A DNA stretch of 64,000 nucleotides from Desulfocapsa sp. GTDB lineage: Bacteria; Desulfobacterota; Desulfobulbia; Desulfobulbales; Desulfocapsaceae. The stretch is taken from assembly GCA_016765495.1 (NCBI GenBank), contig JAESPV010000037.1:3946-67945 (forward strand), read 5' to 3'. The first letter of the stretch is position 1, and the number at the start of each line of letters is the position of its first letter. The translations under genes were made by a program, and so were the position numbers. Shown here in pieces: positions 42,809 to 51,950 of this stretch. Under the pieces are notes generated by a model, which saw only the letters and a list, made by a program, of their open reading frames with translations, was not told where the DNA came from and did not search any database.

Positions 42809-43855
42809 ATGCAGTTATATAATCTTGAGTTTACAGAAGAAGAAATTAAAAAAGCAGTGGCCGGAGACAGGTTACTGTCCATAGAAATAGAGTTTAGCCG
42901 TATCTGCAATTTTCGCTGCTCATACTGTTATGTGCCTGAGAAAAAAGAGTGTAAAGGTGAACTTTCCACGGATGAAATCAAGAATGTAATTGTGCAGGCA
43001 AAGGAGCTTGGTGCCAGAAAAATTATTATTCTGGGTGGCGAACCAAGTATTTACCCTCATCTTCCTGAAATGCTGAAGTTTATTGATAGTCATGGTTTTG
43101 AAATTGAAATGTTTACCAATGGAACCGGAGTGAACGCTGAGCTTGCACAGCTCCTGGCAGCATTAAAAGTCAGGCTTGTTCTGAAACTGAACTCACGTAA
43201 CAGAGCAGTTCAAGATCGTCTGGCTGGAAAAGAGGGTGCCTACGATATCATTCAAACAGCTTTTGCTCACTTAAAGGATGCCGGATATCCATCGGATGAT
43301 CTTTTTCTTGCCCTCTCAACCATAATTTGTCAGCCCAACTTTGATGAATTGGTCGATATGTGGAAATGGGTTCGTGAACAAAAAATAGAACCCTACTTTG
43401 AAGTAATTACTCCGCAGGAAAATGCCCTTGATAATCTCTGGCTTTCTGTTGATTCCATTAAATTAAAAGAGCTGTTCGCTGAACTCTCCCGAATAGATCA
43501 GAACCTATACGGACGGGACTGGGAACCACAACCACCTTTGGTTGGGAATAAATGTATGCGACATCAGGTATCCTGTCTGGTAACTGCCACCGGTGAGGTG
43601 ATGCCCTGTGTTGGTGTGACCATTCCACTTGATAACATACGAAATAACACACTTGCTTATATTCTTAAAAACAGTGAAGTTGTGCAAAATTTAAAGAACT
43701 ATCGGGAGATGATTAAAGGTGAATGCCGGGATTGCGATAAAGCTGCAGAATGTTATGGTTGCCGGGGAGCTGCCTATCAGCTCACCGGTGATTATCTGGC
43801 ATCGGATCCAACCTGCTGGCGTAATCAGAGAAAAACAGGGAGTGAACAGGAGTGA
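42809..43855 (+). CDS. radical SAM/SPASM protein
   Basis: A 348-residue enzyme. The radical SAM 4Fe-4S motif is CNFRCSYC (about residues 31-38). IILGGEPSIYPHLPEM follows as the SAM-binding GGE motif. A C-terminal SPASM-type Cys cluster (CMRHQVSC, PCVGVTIPL, ECRDCDKAAECYGCRGAAYQ, TCW) binds auxiliary clusters. SPASM enzymes mainly modify peptides, but some act on small metabolites or lipids. It is flanked by a 29-residue peptide gene and a phytoene-desaturase-like gene (4-nt overlap). The substrate is unknown. Confidence 0.88.
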   Translation: MQLYNLEFTEEEIKKAVAGDRLLSIEIEFSRICNFRCSYCYVPEKKECKGELSTDEIKNVIVQAKELGARKIIILGGEPSIYPHLPEMLKFIDSHGFEIEMFTNGTGVNAELAQLLAALKVRLVLKLNSRNRAVQDRLAGKEGAYDIIQTAFAHLKDAGYPSDDLFLALSTIICQPNFDELVDMWKWVREQKIEPYFEVITPQENALDNLWLSVDSIKLKELFAELSRIDQNLYGRDWEPQPPLVGNKCMRHQVSCLVTATGEVMPCVGVTIPLDNIRNNTLAYILKNSEVVQNLKNYREMIKGECRDCDKAAECYGCRGAAYQLTGDYLASDPTCWRNQRKTGSEQE

Positions 43856-45330
43856 GCGCCATCCCTGAAAAGGTAATTATCGTCGGCTCTGGAGTTGGTG
43901 GTTTAAGTATAGCAATAATTCTTGCCGGACTTGGGTACGATGTTACTGTTCTTGAAAAAAACAGGCAGCCGGGAGGTTTGCTGCGCAGCTATACACGTGA
44001 CGGGATAGAATGTGCGACTGGAGTGCATTATCTGGGATCACTCGATAAGGGACAGGTTCTCAGAAAATTCTTTGATTATCTTGGAATAACAGATGCTATT
44101 CCTGTTTCACGTATGGGGGCAAGTGGTGTCATTGATCGGTATCTATTCGATTCTCCAAATACCCAGCCCTTCCAGTTTGATTTACCTGCTGGTTTTGACG
44201 CCTATGAAAAGAATCTGAAAAAAGTTTTTCCTGCAGAACAAACAATCATAGAAAAAATCCTTGCATCAATACGTAAGACTTCCAAACAGCTGCATGCGCT
44301 TGATTATTTGTATGCCTCAGATAATGACTTCTCTCTTCTTGACCAGGACGAACCGTACGGAGACATTCTGGATCAGCTTGGCTGTTCCTCACGCCTGCGA
44401 AGCGTACTGGCCATTCCGTCGTCCTGGATTGGAGTACCCGTTGCAGATTGTCCGGTGTATTTTCATAATATGGCTCTTGCCTCCTATCTTTCCTCATCCT
44501 GGCGTTTGGAACAGAGCGGGACTGATATGGCAGCTGTTCTGGTGAATCGCCTGAAGGATTTGGGCGGGAAAGTTGTTACATCCGCTGAAGTGGATAAAAT
44601 TCTTGTTCATTCACGGGTTGTAAGTGGTGTGCAGTTAAAAACCGGTAAATGTGTGACTGGCTCAATTGTGATCGCAGCTATTCACCCTCAAGTAGTTTTG
44701 AAAATGTTGCCCACTGGAGCAGTGAAACCATCGTACAAAAATCGGATTACCAAAATAAAAAACACCCACTCTATTTTTACAGTTCATGCCCGGATTGATG
44801 CAGATTCTCATCCTGAAATCCCCCATAATATATTTCAAGTGGAAACGGATAAAAAGGGCAATATAAAAGATCTGAGATACTACCAGTTTAGAAAAAGTGA
44901 GAAAAAAAACATAACACTGTTATCCATTCTTACTTCGGGCAATGATCCGTTATGGATCCCTTGGAAGGATACTTTAACAGGGCATCGTGGCCGTGGGTAT
45001 CGAGAAGTAAAAAAAAATTATGCGGAAAAACTTCTTCATGAGGCAGAAGAATTATTTGGCTCTTTCAAGGATTTAAAAATATTGGACGTTTCTACTCCAT
45101 TGACCATACGTGACTGGGTACACAGCCCGGATGGCAGTGCCTATGGAGTGCTACGTTCCTCAAGTCAGACGTTGGGCACAGCATTGCTTAACCGTACTGC
45201 GGTAGAAGGTCTGTATCTTGCCGGACAAAACATCCTTGCACCTGGCTTGATTGGTACTATTATGGGATCGTTCAGCACTGTTAAGCTGATTCTCGGGCCT
45301 GATGCATTTCGGGAAAAAATACGTCTGTAG
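43852..45330 (+). CDS. phytoene-desaturase-like FAD oxidoreductase
   Basis: A 492-residue flavoprotein. The N-terminal dinucleotide fold is VIIVGSGVGGLSIAIILAGL, ending with the Glu of VLEKN, and GGLLRSYTRDGIECATGVHY is the next family block. The C-terminus has the FAD-ribose motif GLYLAGQNILAPGLIGTIMG (about residues 455-475). Start GTG 43852 overlaps the radical SAM stop (GTGA). The family covers carotenoid desaturases/isomerases and all-trans-retinol saturase-like enzymes. No phytoene synthase is present, so the substrate may be an unsaturated acyl or polyene chain. Confidence 0.82.
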   Translation: MSAIPEKVIIVGSGVGGLSIAIILAGLGYDVTVLEKNRQPGGLLRSYTRDGIECATGVHYLGSLDKGQVLRKFFDYLGITDAIPVSRMGASGVIDRYLFDSPNTQPFQFDLPAGFDAYEKNLKKVFPAEQTIIEKILASIRKTSKQLHALDYLYASDNDFSLLDQDEPYGDILDQLGCSSRLRSVLAIPSSWIGVPVADCPVYFHNMALASYLSSSWRLEQSGTDMAAVLVNRLKDLGGKVVTSAEVDKILVHSRVVSGVQLKTGKCVTGSIVIAAIHPQVVLKMLPTGAVKPSYKNRITKIKNTHSIFTVHARIDADSHPEIPHNIFQVETDKKGNIKDLRYYQFRKSEKKNITLLSILTSGNDPLWIPWKDTLTGHRGRGYREVKKNYAEKLLHEAEELFGSFKDLKILDVSTPLTIRDWVHSPDGSAYGVLRSSSQTLGTALLNRTAVEGLYLAGQNILAPGLIGTIMGSFSTVKLILGPDAFREKIRL

Positions 45331-45341
45331 GAACAGCAATT

Positions 45342-45890
45342 ATGGGACAAATTCTTCTTTTTATTTTTGGCTCCATTTTTTTTCTTTATGTTTCCAGGCG
45401 CTCATTGCTTAATCCCGGGAGCCATGGGTTTTATCGGTTTTTTGTTTTTGAGGGTATTTTGACACTTCTTCTGTTGAATCATCCGTACTGGTTCCGCGAT
45501 CCTTTTTCTGCCGTCCATCTTGTTTCCTGGCTGCTGTTGAGTATTTCCATCTACTGTATTATCCATTCGCTTCTCATGCTGAAAAAACAGGGTGGGTATG
45601 CAGAGCGCGAGGACATGCCCGAAAATTTTTCCTTTGAAAATACAGTTCATGTTGTGGACGAAGGCTTGTATCGCTATATCCGTCATCCGATGTATGGCTC
45701 TTTGCTGTTTCTTGGCTGGGGAGCATTTTTAAAAAATATTACCCCATTAACTTTTGGTCTGGTTTTGTTTGTGACTGGATTCCTCATTGTTGTTGCCAAG
45801 GTGGAGGAACGTGAAAATATCCGCTTTTTCGGTGCTGATTATGAGGCATATATGAAACGGAGCAGGATGTTTATTCCGTGGATTCTGTAG
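45342..45890 (+). CDS. isoprenylcysteine carboxyl methyltransferase-like membrane protein
   Basis: A 182-residue protein with five hydrophobic segments and the ICMT/PEMT signature GLYRYIRHPMYGSLLFLGWG (about residues 108-127), then the EERENIRFFGADYEAYMKRS block. Such bacterial enzymes methylate carboxyl groups, phospholipids or other membrane molecules using SAM. It is last in the ACP-to-here cluster, 11 nt after the oxidoreductase, and may cap the product. Confidence 0.82.
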   Translation: MGQILLFIFGSIFFLYVSRRSLLNPGSHGFYRFFVFEGILTLLLLNHPYWFRDPFSAVHLVSWLLLSISIYCIIHSLLMLKKQGGYAEREDMPENFSFENTVHVVDEGLYRYIRHPMYGSLLFLGWGAFLKNITPLTFGLVLFVTGFLIVVAKVEERENIRFFGADYEAYMKRSRMFIPWIL

Positions 45891-45911
45891 AGGATGGAGA
45901 TGAAAAAAAAT

Positions 45912-45958
45912 AATTCTGCTACTGATCATAGGCCTTTGAGGCGTGGATTAGCAGAATT
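45912..45958 (+). terminator. hairpin ending the lipid-type cluster
   Basis: AATTCTGCTA (45912-45921) pairs perfectly with TAGCAGAATT (45949-45958), with GCC/GGC inside the loop. It follows the last cluster gene by 21 nt and is preceded by an A-run. It is followed by TTGAAAA and not by a long U-run. Confidence 0.55.
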
Positions 45959-46062
45959 TGAAAATCATGACTTCTGTAAATCCGCATGTTATAGAGGAAT
46001 GGTATAACAGCGATTAATCACTTGCCTATGGTAATTCAACTCACCACAACAAGGAGAATCGA

Positions 46063-46467
46063 ATGAAAATTTTCAAGCATCATAAATCCGTAATTTGTAC
46101 ACTTTTATTTGTCTTTATGGCAGGCATTGCATTTGCACAGGACCCAACAATCATTGTTGAAAATGCTTATCAGGATATTTTAGGCAGAAAAGCTGATAAG
46201 GCCGGGATGCGTGAGTTTCGCAGTAAAATTATAGATCAGGGCTGGACGGAAAAACACGTACGGAATGCCTTGCGCCAGAGCCCTGAGTTTAATCAGTCTA
46301 GTGCTGATGCAATTATTAAACGTGCCTATGAAGATATTCTGGGCAGGGAACCAGACCGGAATGGCAAGGAACTGTATCGAAAAAAAATTACAGAACATAA
46401 CTGGACTGAAAAACAGGTGCGCGATAACTTACGTTTAAGCCAGGAATACAAAAACAAGCATAACTAA
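46063..46467 (+). CDS. secreted protein with two DUF4214-like repeats
   Basis: A 134-residue exported protein with a signal peptide (cleavage near AGIAFAQ) and AAGGAGA before ATG 46063. Two repeats of about 50 residues follow: AYQDILGRKADKAGMREF and AYEDILGREPDRNGKELY, each continuing W-TEK-VR-LR-SPE/SQE. The ILGR-x-x-D-x-x-G pattern is DUF4214, found in secreted and surface-layer proteins. The gene stands alone before the O-acetylation cluster. Function unknown. Confidence 0.7.
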   Translation: MKIFKHHKSVICTLLFVFMAGIAFAQDPTIIVENAYQDILGRKADKAGMREFRSKIIDQGWTEKHVRNALRQSPEFNQSSADAIIKRAYEDILGREPDRNGKELYRKKITEHNWTEKQVRDNLRLSQEYKNKHN

Positions 46468-46588
46468 CAACCTGCCTCTTTTTACGTAACGAGCAGACCA
46501 GAATCAGGTTTGCTCGTCAGAGTATTCTTCGTGTTTTATTTAAAATTGCTTTTACATTTTGTCCATCGTCATCCTCAGGGAGAGTATC

Positions 46589-48730
46589 ATGTGGGTTCAA
46601 GCTCATCTTACAGTGAAAAAAATAATATTTGCCCCATCATCCTGTAGAGTGTTTAAAAGGGCAGGGGGAGTTCTTCTACAAATATGTCTGGTCTTTTTAG
46701 TGTCTGCCTGTAGCAATGAGCAGGAACAGGAACCTGTTCCGGTTCAGACAGTCTCCACTCTCCATCAGTTTATCGGATCGCATTCCCGATTGGTTTGGGC
46801 ACAGGATGTTTCCGATAATAAGGATGTTGGTGCAAAAGGCCAACAGCTTCGTTTGCTGGGATACGACTCTGAAGATGAGAAAGGTGAACGGGTTATTCTA
46901 GCCGGGCCGGACAACTTTTTTAGACCATTAATAAGTCCTTCGGGACAGCAGGTTATTTTTTCCGATTTTCGTCAGCGTAAGGTTTATGCTGTAGATTGGT
47001 CTGGAGAAAATTTTCATTTTTTAACCAGAGGCCGGGCCCTCGCTGTATTGCAGGATCCAGACGATGGTATTGAATGGATATACGTTGGCAGGGAAGCAAG
47101 TAGTGATATGGAAGGCCCGGGATCGCAGAAGCTTTATCGGGTTCAACTTGGAAATCCCGGCATAGAGGAGCTGGTATGGGATAAAGCTCCCTTTGGTGAG
47201 GCAGTACACGTTTCCGGTGATGGCCGTCATTTTTCGGCAGAAGCTGCCCGGGCTGCCTGTGTTTTAGTTGATATTGAGAAGCAAACAGCTCAGCGCCAGG
47301 GGAAAGGATGCTGGCCGGCAGTCGCTCCTGATCAATCCCAGCGCTTCTGGTTTTTTGATGGTGCTCATAGAAACCTTGAGATGGTTGATACGCGTCAGGG
47401 AACCCGAAATCGAATTTACCTTGCCAATGCGCCGGGGATTGATGGCCATGAGGTGTATCATCCCCGCTGGAGCAATCATCCCCGTTATATGGTTATGACA
47501 GGTCCTTATGTTATACGTCAGGGGGGAAATAATATTCGTGGAGGTGGCGGCGCGGTCGAAATATATGTGGGTCGTTTTAATGAGGACTACAGTGACATGG
47601 AGGCATGGTTCCAGGTAAGTTCAAACGAACGGGCTGACTTTTTCCCCGATCTCTGGATTGCAGGAGGTGAAAAATCGAACTTTGAAAAAAAAATGATAGA
47701 AAAACCCTCCAATCAGGAAGCGATTGCCCTACAGAATTCTTCCTGGCCGATTGTTAATGAGAATCTGTTATTTGCCTGGATGAATGTGGCCGCTGATAAC
47801 AAATGGATAAGTCCGGCAGGAAAAGTCTACCAAGCAGAAATTATTACCGAGGGAATGGCACGGTTTGGATTGAATTATCAGATGCGTCTTGATTCAGGTT
47901 GGTACCTTGCCAACCGTTCGCCTCAACCGGAACCCAGTGAATATAGTGACAGCAAAAGCATTTTTCTTGAATTTGTCATAAGCCTGCCGGTTAAGCAGAA
48001 GCATAGCAATGGTTATGTGCTGGCACTGGGAGTGGAACAGGGCAATCAATCCATTCTCCGGATTGAGCAGCATGTATTGATTTTGGAGGAAAGAAGAAAG
48101 GGACAAGAGGTGGAGAGTATCCGACTTGGTCAGCTATCTCCTGGGCAATCTCATATTATGCTGGATATTTCGCCTTCCAAGGTGATTTTTTCGGTTAATA
48201 ATGGTGATGCAAAGACATATAAACGAACAAACTCTGAAATAATTTCATGGCCTATTATAATGGGAGATTTCGGGTCTCAAAAACAATCTGGCTGGGACGG
48301 CTTACTGGAACGAGTCGCACTTTATACCAGGGCATTGAGTAAGCAGGAAATGGAGGAGACAGCTCAGTTGTTTGTACATGAACAACAAACTAATGTTGCT
48401 CTTCAGCCCATTATAGTTAAAGCTGAATTGGTCTCAGTATCCTCTATCCCCACACCTGAAGATATTCTCCCCTATCGTCGTGGACTTGTTGTGAATGAAT
48501 ATCGTATAGTTGAGCTTATACAGGGGAAGATGCAGGATAAAGAAATTCTGGTTGCACAGTGGGCCATTTTAAATGGAAAAAGGCTACCTGAAGCAACTTC
48601 TCGAATTGTTGGTGAGGTGTATGACTTACATCTGGATGCTTTCGAGAATAGACCGGAACTGGAAGGTGAACGTTTGTCCATGGAATCTGATAATCTTTTG
48701 TTGACAATGTATTATGATCTAGGTCCCTGA
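46589..48730 (+). CDS. large lipoprotein with propeller-like and LamG-like parts
   Basis: A 713-residue protein. ATG 46589 has GGGAGAG 7 nt upstream and gives a long basic N-terminus with a lipobox LVSACS (Cys near residue 42). Residues about 90-400 show repeated WD/TolB-like motifs (LISPSGQQVIFSDFRQRK, VYAVDWSGENFHF). Residues about 470-610 resemble a concanavalin/LamG jelly roll, with GWDGLLERVALYTRALSKQE as its typical last strand. A small C-terminal domain follows. It precedes AlgI/AlgJ-type genes by 58 nt, so it may hold or sense the polysaccharide to be acetylated. Confidence 0.65.
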   Translation: MWVQAHLTVKKIIFAPSSCRVFKRAGGVLLQICLVFLVSACSNEQEQEPVPVQTVSTLHQFIGSHSRLVWAQDVSDNKDVGAKGQQLRLLGYDSEDEKGERVILAGPDNFFRPLISPSGQQVIFSDFRQRKVYAVDWSGENFHFLTRGRALAVLQDPDDGIEWIYVGREASSDMEGPGSQKLYRVQLGNPGIEELVWDKAPFGEAVHVSGDGRHFSAEAARAACVLVDIEKQTAQRQGKGCWPAVAPDQSQRFWFFDGAHRNLEMVDTRQGTRNRIYLANAPGIDGHEVYHPRWSNHPRYMVMTGPYVIRQGGNNIRGGGGAVEIYVGRFNEDYSDMEAWFQVSSNERADFFPDLWIAGGEKSNFEKKMIEKPSNQEAIALQNSSWPIVNENLLFAWMNVAADNKWISPAGKVYQAEIITEGMARFGLNYQMRLDSGWYLANRSPQPEPSEYSDSKSIFLEFVISLPVKQKHSNGYVLALGVEQGNQSILRIEQHVLILEERRKGQEVESIRLGQLSPGQSHIMLDISPSKVIFSVNNGDAKTYKRTNSEIISWPIIMGDFGSQKQSGWDGLLERVALYTRALSKQEMEETAQLFVHEQQTNVALQPIIVKAELVSVSSIPTPEDILPYRRGLVVNEYRIVELIQGKMQDKEILVAQWAILNGKRLPEATSRIVGEVYDLHLDAFENRPELEGERLSMESDNLLLTMYYDLGP

Positions 48731-48788
48731 TGTTCAAAACAAAAAACAAAAAACAAAAAAATAAAACAAAACAGAAATAGTTATTCTC

Positions 48789-50243
48789 ATGGTTTTTAGC
48801 TCCTACCTGTTTTTATTCTATTATCTTCCAGTGGCATTGCTGGTGTATTATCTCACGCCACGGTCGGGAAAACATCTTATGCTGGCACTTGTCAGCTATG
48901 CATTTTACGGATGGTCAAATCCTTCTTTTGTCTGTCTTCTTCTTTTTTCAACGCTTGTCGATTATTGCTGCGGCCTGGTCATTGCCGGGATTTCTCCATG
49001 GTCAACAGAGCCGGAACCTCTTCTAGATCCCGCTGGATCGCGTTCCCGCAAACAGCGTCTGGCTCTTGTTCTCTCCATAGTGACCAACCTCTCCCTGCTT
49101 GGATTTTTCAAATATTTTAATTTTTCCACCGGATCCTGGGACGCAATGATGGTAGCATTGGGACAGGGAAGCTGGACTCTGGATCTGGCTTTGCAGGTGA
49201 CTCTGCCGCTCGGCATCAGTTTTTACACATTTCAATCGATGAGTTACACCATTGATGTATATCGTGGTCATGCCAGGCCATTAAAGAATCTCACCAGTTT
49301 TGCCTGCTATGTTTCAATGTTTCCCCAACTGGTGGCAGGTCCGATTATTCGATATGCAGAGGTGGCCGAACAGCTTCGCACACGTTCCCATACCGTGACT
49401 AAGTTTGCCAGAGGGGCGGCGTTTTTATGTGTTGGCCTTGCAAAAAAAATCTGGTTGGCAAATCCTGCAGGTAAAATTGCAGATGTTGCATTTTCTGCGG
49501 ATGTTCTCACAGTGTTTGATGCATGGTACGGTGTCATCGCCTATGCCTTCCAAATCTATTTTGATTTCAGTGCCTATTCAGATATGGCCATTGGGATTGG
49601 ACTGATGCTGGGCTTTGTATATCCTAAGAATTTTAATTCACCCTATCGCGCCGTTTCAATAACTGACTTTTGGAGACGATGGCATATTTCCCTCTCTTCC
49701 TGGCTGCGTGATTATCTGTATATTCCTCTCGGTGGAAATCGTAAAGGGGAGATGCGAAATTGTGCAAATATTATGACCGTTATGTTGATTGGTGGACTCT
49801 GGCATGGTGCGTCATGGAACTTTGTCATATGGGGAGGGCTTCATGGAATTTTTCTTTTGGGTGAGCGTTTGTGGGGGAAAAGAAGTGTGTGTCGAAGTCT
49901 ACCTCATTTTTTACAGGTTGCCTTCACCTTTTGTTTATTACTGATTACCTGGGTCTTTTTTCGGGCTGCAACGCTTAGCGATGCAATACAATATTTGCGT
50001 AGTATGTTTGGAGTTGCTGTACAGGAACCGGGAACACTTTTAGTGGCAGGTATTATATATCAGCCGTTTTATATTGTTATGATGATTGTTGCTGCCGGTG
50101 TTATCTGGGGTGGGCCGCAAACATGGGATTGGACAAGAACTCTCACTCCAGTCAAACTCATACTTTGTCTGCTTCTGTTTGTTTTCTCCGTCATGCTGCT
50201 CACTGCACAGGCCTATAACCCATTTATCTATTTCATCTTCTGA
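48789..50243 (+). CDS. algI: AlgI-like MBOAT O-acyltransferase
   Basis: A 484-residue multi-pass membrane protein of the MBOAT family that moves acetyl groups across the inner membrane for polysaccharide O-acetylation. FSSYLFLFYYLPVALLVYYL at the start, TLPLGISFYTFQSMSYTIDVYRG (about residues 137-159), NFNSPYRAVSITDFWRRWHI and the catalytic His region GGLWHGASWNFVIWGGLHGI (about 336-355) are all typical. It is followed 2 nt later by an AlgJ-like gene. Confidence 0.92.
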   Translation: MVFSSYLFLFYYLPVALLVYYLTPRSGKHLMLALVSYAFYGWSNPSFVCLLLFSTLVDYCCGLVIAGISPWSTEPEPLLDPAGSRSRKQRLALVLSIVTNLSLLGFFKYFNFSTGSWDAMMVALGQGSWTLDLALQVTLPLGISFYTFQSMSYTIDVYRGHARPLKNLTSFACYVSMFPQLVAGPIIRYAEVAEQLRTRSHTVTKFARGAAFLCVGLAKKIWLANPAGKIADVAFSADVLTVFDAWYGVIAYAFQIYFDFSAYSDMAIGIGLMLGFVYPKNFNSPYRAVSITDFWRRWHISLSSWLRDYLYIPLGGNRKGEMRNCANIMTVMLIGGLWHGASWNFVIWGGLHGIFLLGERLWGKRSVCRSLPHFLQVAFTFCLLLITWVFFRAATLSDAIQYLRSMFGVAVQEPGTLLVAGIIYQPFYIVMMIVAAGVIWGGPQTWDWTRTLTPVKLILCLLLFVFSVMLLTAQAYNPFIYFIF

Positions 50244-50245
50244 TC

Positions 50246-51949
50246 ATGAGCCAAATCGAAACCAGCAAAATGTGGATATCCAGAGAACAGCAGGCTCGTG
50301 ATGAAGTAGGAGTTACGAAGATTCATCCTACAGCGGCGACCTTATTTGTATCCTTCTTTCTGTTAATGCTTTCCGGTGTATTTGTTGTTGATCACTTGGT
50401 GGAGTGGAACAGGCTTGGAAAAGATGCTTCACTCTCAGCGTTATCTTCGCTTGAGGGCGTTGGCAGTTTGCAGGTAGTTATTTCAGAGATGCGGCAGCAG
50501 GACTTTAAGGCATCTTCCTGGATTACTGCTAACCGGAAAGTGCTGGCACATATTCATGAAATCGAAGATACCATCGAAGAGCAGGGCGCAGTTGCCGCAT
50601 GGTTGCGGCCATGGTCACAAAGTGGCTTGCTTTTTTTCGGAGTTGGCAATGAAAAAGTGTATCCTGGAAAAGAATCCTGGCTTTTTTATCGACCTGATAT
50701 TGATTACATAACAGGGGCGGGATTTTTAGATCCACTACAGTTGCAACAACGAGTCGATCAGACGGTTGAATGGGAAACACCTCCCCAACCTGACCCCTTA
50801 CCTGCTTTGATTGATTTGCATCAGCAGCTTGCTGATCGGGGAATCAAATTATTACTTGTCCCTGTTCCGGTAAAACCGGAAATCATGGCGAAACAGTTTA
50901 CTTCCCGTCTGAATGATGCTCAAGTGATACAAAACTCTTCCTATAAACTCTTTGTCAATCAGTTGACTGAGGCCGGTGTCTGGGTTGCGGATGTGGCTGC
51001 TTGGCTGGATGAATACAAAGAAGAAACTAAAAAATCACCGTTTCTTCAAACAGATACTCACTGGACACCTTCTGCAATGCAATGGGTGACTCGTATGGTT
51101 TCGAAAGAGTTAAATCAGCAGATAAGCTGGAGTGGTGGTGTTCCTCTTCAAAAAACGACGGAAATACCTGTTACGAATCAAGGTGATATTGCAGCCATGC
51201 TTGATCTGTATTCCCCATACCCTTCTGAAACTGTATCCACCCTGCAAGTGACTTATGCCGATGGTTCAATTTGGAAGGCAAATGAGGCCGCTGAAGTACT
51301 TGTACTTGGTGACAGTTTTACTAATATCTTTTCACTTGATGCAATGGGATGGGGGGAATCTGGTGGATTTGTGGAGCATTTGAGCTATCGTCTGGATCAA
51401 CCAATTGATAGAATTGTTAGAAATGATCAGGGATCCTTTGCAACCCGCCAGATCCTATCTCGGGAACTGGCAAGAGGAAGAGATCGATTGGCTGGTAAAA
51501 AAGTGGTTGTGTATCAGTTTGCCAGTAGAGAACTTATGTTTGGTGATTGGCCCTGTTTTCCTCTTGAACTGAAGCTCCCGCCCCCTTCAAATTTTCTCTC
51601 ACTGGCCTCGAGCGAACTCAAACAGGTCACAGGTGTTGTCAGGGAAGTGTCAAAAGTTCCACGACCGGGTAGTGTTCCTTATCGGGATCATGTAGTATCA
51701 ATACACTTGGTTGATATTACGACTAAGGAAAATCCCGAATTGTTTTCTCAAGCAGTGGTATTCCTGCAGAGTATGACAAATAATGTCTGGGAAAGGGCGG
51801 CACGATTGCGGGCAGGAGATGAGATTCATCTGAAGTTGAGGAGTTGGAATGACATGGCGCGGGAAAAAGATGGCCTGAATCGCAGTGAACTTGATTCTCT
51901 GGATTTGCAGCTGCAGGAACCGGTCTGGGGAGAATTGTTGGAGGAATGA
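50246..51949 (+). CDS. AlgJ/AlgX-like SGNH acetyltransferase (first copy)
   Basis: A 567-residue protein anchored by one N-terminal helix (about residues 30-52), with a periplasmic SGNH/AlgJ domain. Evidence: KVYPGKESWLFYRPDIDYI, a LIDLHQQLADRGIKLLLVPV strand-helix, the DTHWTP block (about 272) and LVLGDSFTNIFS (about 355), which supplies the nucleophile Ser after GD. A long C-terminal extension (about 450-567) is not in standard AlgJ. With AlgI it should transfer acetyl to an exopolysaccharide. The next gene is a second, shorter homologue. Confidence 0.85.
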   Translation: MSQIETSKMWISREQQARDEVGVTKIHPTAATLFVSFFLLMLSGVFVVDHLVEWNRLGKDASLSALSSLEGVGSLQVVISEMRQQDFKASSWITANRKVLAHIHEIEDTIEEQGAVAAWLRPWSQSGLLFFGVGNEKVYPGKESWLFYRPDIDYITGAGFLDPLQLQQRVDQTVEWETPPQPDPLPALIDLHQQLADRGIKLLLVPVPVKPEIMAKQFTSRLNDAQVIQNSSYKLFVNQLTEAGVWVADVAAWLDEYKEETKKSPFLQTDTHWTPSAMQWVTRMVSKELNQQISWSGGVPLQKTTEIPVTNQGDIAAMLDLYSPYPSETVSTLQVTYADGSIWKANEAAEVLVLGDSFTNIFSLDAMGWGESGGFVEHLSYRLDQPIDRIVRNDQGSFATRQILSRELARGRDRLAGKKVVVYQFASRELMFGDWPCFPLELKLPPPSNFLSLASSELKQVTGVVREVSKVPRPGSVPYRDHVVSIHLVDITTKENPELFSQAVVFLQSMTNNVWERAARLRAGDEIHLKLRSWNDMAREKDGLNRSELDSLDLQLQEPVWGELLEE

Positions 51950-51950
51950 T

